Positions 1 through 5,071 of a stretch of DNA of 8,674 nucleotides are shown in pieces (within the stretch, counting starts at the first letter, position 1; each line of letters begins with the position of its first letter). Below the pieces are notes generated by a model. That model had not been told where the DNA came from, searched no databases, and worked only from the letters and a program-made list of their open reading frames with translations. Source of the stretch: Trebonia sp030042015 (GTDB lineage Bacteria; Actinomycetota; Actinomycetes; Streptosporangiales; Streptosporangiaceae); contig NZ_JASIAL010000024.1 of the NCBI RefSeq assembly GCF_030042015.1, forward strand, positions 1-8,674, in the 5' to 3' direction. The position numbers and the translations under genes were made by a program.

Positions 1-68
1 CCCCTTAGCTCCACCCATTTTTCGAACACATGCCCCCCTGCGCAGCAGCGGCGTACAGCAACGTGTAG

Positions 69-323
69 CTACTCGGCATCGTCCGGTAGCGCGATGTCCA
101 CCGAGCCTAGAGCCTCGCTGAGCCGCTTCAACGCCTGTTCTAGCCGAGCCCGCATGCGATCCTGTGCCTTGCGCTGAAGCCTCGGCGCGACCATGCATAT
201 ATCAGGCAGCGGAAGGCCGGTGGTCCCACCGTCACCACGACCTGCGGCCCTCCGCAGCAGCCGATCAGTTCGGGTAACCCGTCCAACGGTGCCGACGATT
301 CTTTCGCCGTGAAAGCGCGCCGT
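69..323 (-). pseudogene. Minus-strand gene remnant or 41-aa small protein
   Basis: An open frame of 84 codons runs from just after a TAG (complement of 324-326) to a TAG at 69-71. It has no ATG, GTG or TTG before the ATG at 192-194. From that ATG the frame gives 41 aa: a basic amphipathic helix (QRKAQDRMRARLEQALKRL) and an acidic tail ending DDAE, a composition typical of a real C-terminus. Upstream codons read HGERIVGTVGRVTRTDRLLRR, also protein-like, so I favour the 3' end of a gene that lost its start. The alternative is a 41-aa gene starting at 194; no Shine-Dalgarno is visible there. A 14-base match links its TDRLL segment (256-269) to 2817-2830. I do not recognise the family. The IS630 element lies upstream of it in its own transcription direction, but the frame is already closed by the TAG at 324-326 before reaching it. 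Confidence 0.35.
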
Positions 324-409
324 CTAGGGCGCTCCCTGCGGTCGCGTCCCTCCGGGATGGCGCAAGCGCCACCCTAGACTGCGCCCTCCCACGGCAAACC
401 CATTGGCAC

Positions 410-1498
410 CTAGTGTCCTGACCCGTTAATTCGGCCGAAGTAGGCGGCGAGGGTTTCAAGGATCTCGTCGGCGGTCTTTGTCCAGACAAACGGCTTGGGG
501 TCCTTGTTCCACTCGCTGATCCACTTGCGGATGTCGGTTTCGAGTTCGGTGACGCTGCGGTGTGCTGACCTGCGGAGTTTGCGGTTGGTGAGCTCGGCGA
601 ACCACCGCTCGACGAGGTTGAGCCAGGATGAGCTGGTCGGGGTGAAGTGCAGGTGGAAGCGAGGGTGCTTCAGCAGCCACTGGTGGATGGCCGGGGTTTT
701 GTGCGTGGCGTAGTTATCCAGCACCAGGTGCAGGTCCAGGTCCTTCGGCACGGCGGCGTCGATCAGCTTCAGGAAGCGGAGGAACTCCTGGTGCCGGTGG
801 CGGCGGTACGGCTGGGCGATCACCGAGCCGCTGGCCAGGTCGAAGGCGGCGAACAGGCTGGTGGTGCCGTTGCGGACGTAGTCGTGGGTCATCCGCGCCG
901 GGGTCGTCGGGAGCATGGGCAGGCAGGGGGCGGTGCGGTCCAGGGCCTGGATCTGGGACTTCTCGTCCACGCACAAGACCAGGGCGTTCTCCGGCGGGGA
1001 CATGTAGAGGCCGACGACGTCGCGGACCTTCTCGATGAACTGCGGGTCCGTTGACAGCTTCCAGGTCTCGATGATGTGCGGCTTGAGGCCGAAGGCCCGC
1101 CAGATCCGGGAGACAGAGGACTGGGACATGCCCTGCGACCTGGCCATCGTCCGGGTGGACCAGTGCGTGTCGCCCTTCGGGGGCTCCTGCTCCAGCGTCG
1201 CGGTGATCATGGCCTCGACCTGTTCGTCGCTGACCGTCCGTGGCCGGCCCGGCCGCGGCTCGTCCGTCAGCCCTTCCAGCCGCGAGGCCAGGAACCGGCC
1301 CCGCCACTTCGACACCATGTCCCGGGAAACGCCCAGCTCAGCCGCCACCGCGCTGATCGTCCCGCCCTCCGCGCAGGCCAGGATGATCCGCGACCGCGTG
1401 GCCAGCGCCTGCGCGGTCTTCCGCCGCCGCGACCAGGCGGTCAGCGACAGCCGCTCATCGTCAGTCAAGTTCAGGGGAACCAGCTTCGGGCTCGGCAC
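410..1498 (-). CDS. IS630-family transposase (DDE superfamily)
   Basis: This 362-aa protein catalyses cut-and-paste movement of its own element at TA/CTAG targets. Residues about 10-75 form a helix-turn-helix DNA-binding region (ISAVAAELGVSRDMVSKW), followed by a basic PRPGRPR linker and a second HTH-like segment near 115-140. The DDE catalytic domain covers about 170-345. The apparent metal-binding residues are D178 (CVDEKSQ), D261 (LDNYATHK) and E297 (NLVERWF), spaced 83 and 36 residues, as in the family. The length is normal for IS630 with no frameshift. The start is a GTG (complement of 1496-1498), with a weak GGTAGG about 8 bases upstream. The TAG stop uses the target duplication: its T and A are the duplicated TA (411-412) and its G is the complement of flanking C410. 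Confidence 0.93.
   Translation of the reverse strand: MPSPKLVPLNLTDDERLSLTAWSRRRKTAQALATRSRIILACAEGGTISAVAAELGVSRDMVSKWRGRFLASRLEGLTDEPRPGRPRTVSDEQVEAMITATLEQEPPKGDTHWSTRTMARSQGMSQSSVSRIWRAFGLKPHIIETWKLSTDPQFIEKVRDVVGLYMSPPENALVLCVDEKSQIQALDRTAPCLPMLPTTPARMTHDYVRNGTTSLFAAFDLASGSVIAQPYRRHRHQEFLRFLKLIDAAVPKDLDLHLVLDNYATHKTPAIHQWLLKHPRFHLHFTPTSSSWLNLVERWFAELTNRKLRRSAHRSVTELETDIRKWISEWNKDPKPFVWTKTADEILETLAAYFGRINGSGH
413..436 (+). repeat. IS630 terminal inverted repeat, left (transposase 3' end)
   Basis: It begins GTGTCCTGACCC and ends TTCGGCC. Aligned with the reverse complement of 1519-1542, 19 of 24 bases match, with identical outer five (GTGTC) and inner nine (AATTCGGCC) bases. It encodes the last residues of the transposase. 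Confidence 0.85.
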
Positions 1499-1518
1499 TT
1501 ACTAAGCCTACCAGCTAA

Positions 1519-1542
1519 GGCCGAATTATTGACTCATGACAC
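1519..1542 (-). repeat. IS630 terminal inverted repeat, right (transposase 5' end)
   Basis: Read inward it begins GTGTCATGAGTC and ends AATTCGGCC. It lies 20 bases upstream of the transposase GTG, so the element's own promoter and translation start must overlap or abut this repeat. The next two bases outward are the TA duplication. Confidence 0.85.
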
Positions 1543-1563
1543 TAGTGTGCCGCGGCACACTAG
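1542..1563. repeat. 22-bp perfect palindrome at the IS insertion site
   Basis: The half-site CTAGTGTGCCG is followed by its exact reverse complement. The palindrome carries a CTAG at each end, and the IS630 element went into the left one. In the empty site C410 would supply the first base, so the palindrome predates the insertion. It lies 55 bases upstream of the GTG at 1618, so an operator for a dimeric regulator of that gene is possible. There is no T-tract to suggest a terminator. Confidence 0.6.
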
Positions 1564-1605
1564 CTCGGATCGGATAATCACCTCATCTGGTCGCCCTCAT
1601 GCACG

Positions 1606-1611
1606 TACGCT
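1606..1611 (+). promoter_or_regulatory. Possible -10 box for the 1618 gene
   Basis: TACGCT ends six bases before the GTG start, which would place transcription initiation at or next to the start codon. No convincing -35 hexamer is seen. A second AT-rich candidate, GATAAT, lies at 1573-1578. Both are weak. Confidence 0.2.
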
Positions 1612-1617
1612 CTGAGC

Positions 1618-2241
1618 GTGGCTATCGCATCACTTATCGTCGCGGCTGTGGCGATCTTGGTCGCAACTGCCAGCGCCGCCTACACGCGAAAGCAAGCTAC
1701 TGAACAAGCCAAGGTTGCTGCCATCGAACAGGATCGGCGGCACGATGAACTTGAGCCAGAGTTCGAGATCACGTGCATCGTAGAGAAGACAGCCGTTGAT
1801 TCGGCCGTCCTGCGCGTGACATTGACTGGCGGTCTGGAGCCCCTTGATGAAGTGGTCATCAGCATTCTGGATGAGGCAGACAGGGATCACTGGTCTCGCG
1901 GGCTACCTTCCGGGGTGACTCAGGAGCAGGCCGAAGCGTTCGTCTGGGGACCCTGGGAATTCAACACGGGAGCCAGTGACCAGGTGGTGAGCAACCGTGA
2001 ATCACGGCCACGGCCGTACTCACGGGTAAACGGTAAAAACTGGGATCTGTTGTCTCTGCAAGCCACGCGACCAGGGCACTGGATGACAGGTACTAGCCAG
2101 GACAAATGGCGGGAACAGTACCGGAATCATCCAATCCGCCTGCTGATTACCGCACGCCGTGAAGGTCATGACCCATGGGATGTGCAGCGCGACATCAAGG
2201 CGGATTACCCGAAGGTAGAGAGAATCCGCATGATCGAATGA
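1618..2241 (+). CDS. Membrane-anchored hypothetical protein, 207 aa
   Basis: I do not know a function for this protein. Residues 2-21 form one hydrophobic segment (ASLIVAAVAILVATASAAY). A short charged, probably helical stretch rich in Gln, Ala and Glu (KQATEQAKVAAIEQDRRHDE, 25-44) follows, and then a soluble domain of about 160 residues with alternating hydrophobic strands (EFEITCIVEK, VLRVTLTGG, VVISILDE) that looks beta-rich. The arrangement suggests an N-terminally anchored protein; which side of the membrane the domain occupies is unclear. The C-terminus is RIRMIE. The GTG start lacks a Shine-Dalgarno. A TACGCT at 1606-1611, seven bases before the start, could be the -10 box of a leaderless transcript. 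Anchored proteins of this layout are common in Streptomyces accessory regions (recollection, not searched). Confidence 0.78.
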   Translation: MAIASLIVAAVAILVATASAAYTRKQATEQAKVAAIEQDRRHDELEPEFEITCIVEKTAVDSAVLRVTLTGGLEPLDEVVISILDEADRDHWSRGLPSGVTQEQAEAFVWGPWEFNTGASDQVVSNRESRPRPYSRVNGKNWDLLSLQATRPGHWMTGTSQDKWREQYRNHPIRLLITARREGHDPWDVQRDIKADYPKVERIRMIE

Positions 2242-2363
2242 GAGGACAGGTCGGTACAGCAGAAAAGGTCAGCAACAAGCGCGCTCTGACGAGGACTTCC
2301 GTGCACGTCCGCGGACTGTCTGGCCTGCCCAAATCATGCGCGCGAGTGTGCTGTAGCTACGGA

Positions 2364-2660
2364 TCAAAAGGTTGGAGGGTCGCTTCCGGGCGTCGCGACA
2401 TCAGCGTGGTGGGACAGTTCGCACGCCACTGCCTCGGGCCATTTCAGATCAAGGGCGGCCCGCTCCGCGTGCCGCCGCGGCTCCGGCCCGGCGCGCCGGG
2501 CGTGCGGCCTCTCCGGGCCGACCCGCCGCGCCAGCCGGACCGCGCAATAGCAGACCGCCTCGATCAGCGTGCGCGGTGTCCTCCTCGATGCCCATCGTCC
2601 CGGCGCCCGACTCGCCCCTGCTTCCTGGTATCCGGCACCCACGAGGAGGACGGGAGACAA
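2364..2660 (-). CDS. Doubtful 98-aa reading frame, possibly a decayed gene
   Basis: The frame starts with TTG and has no evident ribosome binding site. Its middle and end read like protein (RTLIEAVCYCAVRLARRV; ALDLKWPEAVACELSHHAD), and G/C at third codon positions is moderately high. The first 30 residues look random. It shares the VGPxxPHARR segment with the frame at 2714-2842, which lies upstream of it on the same strand. It may be the 3' part of a broken gene. I recognise no family and would not be surprised if it is not translated. Confidence 0.25.
   Translation of the reverse strand: MSPVLLVGAGYQEAGASRAPGRWASRRTPRTLIEAVCYCAVRLARRVGPERPHARRAGPEPRRHAERAALDLKWPEAVACELSHHADVATPGSDPPTF
2493..2530. 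repeat. Degenerate direct repeat, copy 1
   Basis: The copy begins with GCGCCGGGCGTGCGGCC, identical in both copies. A variable five-base core, the shared GGGCCGACCCG and a near-identical end follow. About 32 of 38 bases match copy 2, which starts 263 bases downstream. Confidence 0.55.
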
Positions 2661-2755
2661 GAGTCGCGACTTCGCGACTTCGCACCGCGCTGCCGAATTG
2701 AGCCGTTCTTACATCAAGGCGGCAGCGCTTCGCGCCGCCGTTGCCCGCCGCACTC

Positions 2756-2793
2756 GCGCCGGGCGTGCGGCCCTCGGGGGCCGACCCGTCGCG
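2756..2793. repeat. Degenerate direct repeat, copy 2
   Basis: This is the second copy of the repeat at 2493-2530. It differs mainly in the five bases after GCGTGCGGCC. Both copies have the same phase relative to the minus-strand reading VGPxxPHARR, which supports a coding origin. Confidence 0.55.
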
Positions 2794-2919
2794 GCGCGGC
2801 GTGCAAGTCTCGCAGGAGCAGCCGATCAGTCCGCTTCATCATGGGCGCTTGAGACGCGCCAGCAGGCTGGCCGTTAGTCCAGCCTCGGAAACGTGACGTC
2901 CGTTGCTGGCAGGGCGCAG

Positions 2920-3189
2920 CTACTTGCGGGCCATCCAAATGCTGGCGTAGATCCGGCAGTCGGCCAAGTCCCCGTCGTCGGCCCCGGGGTGATCTTGGAT
3001 CCACCTCTCGACCTGCGCAGGGCTGGAAGCGTCTCGATCCGGAGCATCACCTTGCGCGCGCCAAGCAGTGACGAGACGCGGCATAGCAACCAGCAGGCTT
3101 CCAGTCTTCTCCCGGTAGGCGGCCAAGATGTCGGTGTCGGGTTCTGTGCGGAGATAAGCCCCGAACCCTGGATCGGTGTTGGACGGCAC
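2920..3189 (-). CDS. Hypothetical protein, 89 aa
   Basis: This small soluble acidic protein has no recognised family. Visible features are an N-terminal GFGAYLRTEPDTDILAAYREKTG, a central helix (LLVAMPRLVTAWRAQG) and a C-terminal acidic stretch (IQDHPGADDGDLADC) ending in IYASIWMARK. There is no signal peptide or membrane segment. The start is the GTG at 3187-3189 (complement), chosen because AAGGAGGT lies nine bases upstream, the strongest ribosome binding site in the window. It follows the 302-aa gene on the same strand with a gap of 74 bases, so the two are probably co-transcribed. The longer minus-strand frame over the same bases (2874-3224) has unlikely composition and is a shadow. Confidence 0.75.
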   Translation of the reverse strand: MPSNTDPGFGAYLRTEPDTDILAAYREKTGSLLVAMPRLVTAWRAQGDAPDRDASSPAQVERWIQDHPGADDGDLADCRIYASIWMARK

Positions 3190-3196
3190 GGTCGCC

Positions 3197-3212
3197 GGAC
3201 CTCCTTCGGTCC
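3197..3212 (-). promoter_or_regulatory. Shine-Dalgarno inside a small hairpin
   Basis: On the minus strand GGACC-GAAGGA-GGTCC forms a five-base-pair stem with a six-base loop. The AAGGAGGT ribosome binding site of the 89-aa gene spans the loop and the 3' arm. If the stem forms, it would partly mask the site, so expression could depend on translation or transcription coming from the 302-aa gene upstream. The sequence is seen; the regulation is inferred. Confidence 0.4.
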
Positions 3213-3263
3213 TCTCTTTGTCACTTACGCCATATGTACGATAAGTCGGGACTCTACGGCCGG

Positions 3264-4172
3264 TTACGGCCGACCTGTGCGGTAGATTCGGCGCACCTTC
3301 GCTTCCCAGAGGTCACCGGCCAAGAAGCCCCAGCCCATCACCTTTCTGATGCGCTGGTACGTCTGTTGGAACGCGGTGATCGTCACCTGGACGGTACTGT
3401 CGAGCACGTCTGGCGGGAGGTACCAGTGCAGCAGTGGAGTGCCGCTTGAGGACACTCCAGATGCCATGAAGTTCATAAGCCCATATACCTCGCCATGCGT
3501 GATAGCCGAGTACGTGCGGTACACGAAGTCGGGCGGCGCGTTGGCCGGGACGACGGCTCTGAGCATTGCCCCCGTGGCATCGGTGGCGTTACTTGCCTGC
3601 TCGCCCTCTATGACCGGTTCGTAGCGCCGACCGGTGGGCGAGCTGATCCCTAGGTCGGCGATTCGCTGGAGGACGCGGCCTTCCTGCTGCAGAGCGTTGC
3701 CAACCGCGCTCCCGGCCTGCAATCCGCCCGTCTGGTACCCACTGGCTTGCATGCCGCTGGCCACCTGGCCCGCTCGTCGCGCGCTGGTCAGGCTAATCAC
3801 AAGCTCACGGCACACCCGCCGCCGCACACCGATGCGCGGCTCCATCAGCCACCACACCGTCGACGCAATCTCGATCGCCGAGCGGGCCACGATGGTTGGC
3901 CCGATGACCGGCATCGCGTCATCCAGTATCTGGTGAAGGCAGGCCAAATTGTCCAGTACGCCGGTCATCATCAGGTTGGCCGCGGCGTAAGCGGTCCTGG
4001 GCGGGTTCTGGCCCCATGGACCAGCCGGGCCAGTCCCAGCGTCCGCCACTTCAACCGATGCCTCCGAACCTGCGGCCTCTTGCCACTGCGGCGTCCCGAG
4101 TTCCCGAAGGCCGAACGCAATGGTTGCCTGCAAGGCAGCCCGATTTTCCAGCACCACGCGGTGATGATTCAT
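3264..4172 (-). CDS. Hypothetical alpha-helical protein, HEPN-like motif, 302 aa
   Basis: The protein looks mainly helical. Two segments stand out: ARSAIEIASTVWWLMEP (96-112) followed by the basic RIGVRRRVCREL (113-124), and FVYRTYSAITHGEVYGLMNF (216-235). The second contains R219-x6-H226, matching the R-x4-6-H signature of HEPN domains. The pairing of a WLxxP helix with a later Ser/Thr-His-Gly helix resembles DUF5677-type HEPN-like proteins of actinobacteria. This is resemblance only; ribonuclease activity is not shown. A Gly/Ala/Gln-rich linker sits near 138-162. There is no signal peptide. The ATG at 4170-4172 (complement) has a TAGGAT nine bases upstream and no good Shine-Dalgarno, so a leaderless transcript is likely. 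The 89-aa gene follows 74 bases downstream. This is the first gene left of the tRNA-derived attachment remnant, so it is plausibly cargo of the former element. Confidence 0.78.
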   Translation of the reverse strand: MNHHRVVLENRAALQATIAFGLRELGTPQWQEAAGSEASVEVADAGTGPAGPWGQNPPRTAYAAANLMMTGVLDNLACLHQILDDAMPVIGPTIVARSAIEIASTVWWLMEPRIGVRRRVCRELVISLTSARRAGQVASGMQASGYQTGGLQAGSAVGNALQQEGRVLQRIADLGISSPTGRRYEPVIEGEQASNATDATGAMLRAVVPANAPPDFVYRTYSAITHGEVYGLMNFMASGVSSSGTPLLHWYLPPDVLDSTVQVTITAFQQTYQRIRKVMGWGFLAGDLWEAKVRRIYRTGRP

Positions 4173-4181
4173 AGGTGCCTG

Positions 4182-4187
4182 ATCCTA
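4182..4187 (-). promoter_or_regulatory. Candidate -10 box (TAGGAT) for the 302-aa gene
   Basis: Read on the minus strand, TAGGAT fits the actinobacterial -10 consensus TAnnnT. It ends nine bases before the ATG, which predicts a transcript with almost no leader. No clear -35 hexamer is visible 16-18 bases upstream. Confidence 0.35.
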
Positions 4188-4343
4188 CGCGCGGGTACTG
4201 GTCGGATACGGCTCCTTCTTTATGCCTCCGGCGGGGACCTCGGGCTCCAGGATGGACGCCGCCGCATGGTCGAGGTTGTGGGGTGGCTGGGGTGGAAGCC
4301 TGGTCATCCCGCCACTATCGGCCCAGGACAAGCCGAGCAGACC

Positions 4344-4403
4344 GAGCCCCACGGGTCAAGGTCGTTCGTCCGGCAGGGCGCTCCACCTTGACCCGTGGGG
4401 CTC
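4344..4403. repeat. 19-bp perfect inverted repeat, 22-base loop
   Basis: The left arm GAGCCCCACGGGTCAAGGT (4344-4362) is exactly complementary to the right arm (4385-4403). The loop is 22 bases with a central CCGGCAGGGC. A transcript would fold into a very stable hairpin. There is no T-tract on either side; actinobacterial terminators often lack one, so a terminator is possible. The perfection of long arms in otherwise decayed DNA suggests it is selected or recently acquired. Confidence 0.7.
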
Positions 4404-4773
4404 AGCCCGCTCCCCGGTGGGTGGGCCGACGGTGACGGGATGACCAGCCGGGCCAGCCGTGCGCTTACGCGCAGTTCAGGTCAAGATCGCCGGGCCATTA
4501 GCGGGCCATTAACCCCGGTGACGAGCGGTCTCTCACGGTCACTTGCGGGGACCCCGCACCGCAGGTCAGGTCGCGTGCAGCGGGTGGATCGTTCAGATTC
4601 CCAAGCTGACAATGCGGCGTTCTAACGCGGCGAGGGTGGCGCGGACGTGCTAACGCGAATGCTAACAACAACTCTGGACAAGGCTGGACGCGCATGGACC
4701 AACACGACTCGAACAGGCCGCCTGAGCTGGTCCAACATGCGAGCCATGGACGCTCACGGACGATCCTCGTTTG

Positions 4774-4818
4774 ACTCGTAATGCGTAGGTCATCGGTTCG
4801 ATTCCGATAGGCGGCTCC
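4774..4818 (+). other. 3' half of tRNA-Thr(CGT): candidate attachment site
   Basis: The sequence gives the anticodon loop CTCGTAA (anticodon CGT, Thr), the 3' anticodon-stem strand TGCGT, variable region AGGTC, a perfect T-arm ATCGG-TTCGATT-CCGAT and the 3' acceptor strand AGGCGGC followed by TCC. The bases just before the anticodon loop (TTTGA) do not pair with TGCGT, so the tRNA is not complete. Orphan tRNA 3' halves mark the end (attR type) of elements integrated by tyrosine recombinases into tRNA genes. On that model the element lies to the left and the original chromosome to the right of this site. No integrase gene is within the window. Confidence 0.7.
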
Positions 4819-4865
4819 CAGCTCAGAAAGCATAGTTCGAACAGTCACGTTCGATTGCGTGGAAC

Positions 4866-5003
4866 GTGTCGTGGAACGGATGTCGCTCTTCCGTGTTACC
4901 GTTCCGGCCGGGACAACCTCGATACCTGTCGTTCACTGAGCGAGAGGAGACCGCGCTCTTGCGCGCGCAGCAGCTGAGGGTGCAAGGGAACCCCGTTCTG
5001 TAG
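4866..5003 (+). pseudogene. IS30-type transposase N-terminal remnant
   Basis: A 45-codon frame from GTG to TAG contains RYLSFTEREETALLRAQ (about 4918-4968). This matches the start of the helix-turn-helix region that I know from actinobacterial IS30-family transposases (RYLSxxEREEIALLRAQ, usually followed by GxxVREIARRLGRSPSTISRE). After that point the match stops and the frame ends in QLRVQGNPVL. Only about 20 of some 350-400 residues are left, so it is a dead fragment. It lies next to the tRNA half, a common spot for IS insertions and deletions. A direct repeat CGTGGAACG (4858-4866 and 4870-4878) lies at its start. The identification is from memory of the family. Confidence 0.5.
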
Positions 5004-5060
5004 CCGCCGTTAGTATTATTGGCACATCGCATTGCAAGGCTATTTTTGCCTGCATCTCGC

Positions 5061-5066
5061 GGGAGG
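5061..5066 (+). promoter_or_regulatory. Ribosome binding site of the 135-aa gene
   Basis: GGGAGG with a five-base spacer to the ATG at 5072 fixes this start; no competing in-frame start lies nearby upstream. Confidence 0.7.
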
Positions 5067-5071
5067 CCACG

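Larger units (their letters stand above)
413..1542 (-). mobile_element. Complete IS630-family insertion sequence, 1130 bp
   Basis: The element is bounded by imperfect inverted repeats (413-436 and 1519-1542) and flanked by TA on both sides (411-412 and 1543-1544). This is the target duplication expected of IS630/Tc1-type elements. Joining the flanks (C at 410, TA, G at 1545) restores CTAG, the preferred IS630 target. It carries one transposase gene that fills nearly the whole element. Both ends, the reading frame and the target duplication are intact, so the copy looks recent and may be functional. It sits between a minus-strand gene remnant and the plus-strand gene at 1618, and I see no gene interrupted by it. 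Confidence 0.92.
2242..2919. other. Gene-poor stretch with degenerate repeats and decayed frames
   Basis: No reading frame here is convincing. The stretch is very GC-rich and contains a 38-bp degenerate direct repeat (2493-2530 and 2756-2793). On the minus strand both copies are read as VGPxxPHARR, within short unrelated frames (2364-2660 and a 42-codon ATG frame at 2714-2842). This looks like pieces of one ancestral gene left after duplication and decay. A small palindrome GTCCGCGGAC is at 2307-2316. No RNA gene or terminator with a T-tract was seen. Confidence 0.4.
4173..4773. other. Non-coding stretch between the 302-aa gene and the tRNA half
   Basis: No supported gene. It holds the candidate promoter of the 302-aa gene, the 19-bp inverted repeat (4344-4403), a hairpin TGCGC-TTAC-GCGCA (4460-4473) and a 10-base tandem CGGGCCATTA at 4491-4500 and 4502-4511 (period 11). 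Three CTAAC motifs, two of them CTAACGCG, follow near 4622-4670. Repeats with helical spacing beside an attachment site are what recombinase or excisionase arm sites look like, but no integrase frame is present. Confidence 0.4.

Noticed and set aside
714..1307. Minus-strand 197-codon frame inside the IS630 element
   Set aside because: It is a Pro/Gly/Arg-rich shadow of the transposase gene in another frame. The plus-strand frames at 647-1054, 1035-1505 and 1076-1615 are shadows too.
2175..2852. Plus-strand 225-codon frame overlapping the end of the 207-aa gene
   Set aside because: Arg/Pro/Gly-rich with no ribosome binding site; typical open frame in very GC-rich non-coding DNA.
2874..3224. 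Longer minus-strand frame over the 89-aa gene
   Set aside because: Its composition is irregular, whereas the 89-aa frame has an excellent ribosome binding site and sensible protein sequence.
4190..4770. Search for an integrase or excisionase gene next to the tRNA half
   Set aside because: No frame on either strand shows tyrosine recombinase motifs, so no integrase is claimed.
4498..4848. Minus-strand 116-codon frame beginning with a YRNRTDDLRITS segment
   Set aside because: That segment is the antisense translation of a tRNA-Thr 3' half, a well-known annotation artefact; the rest reads as random.
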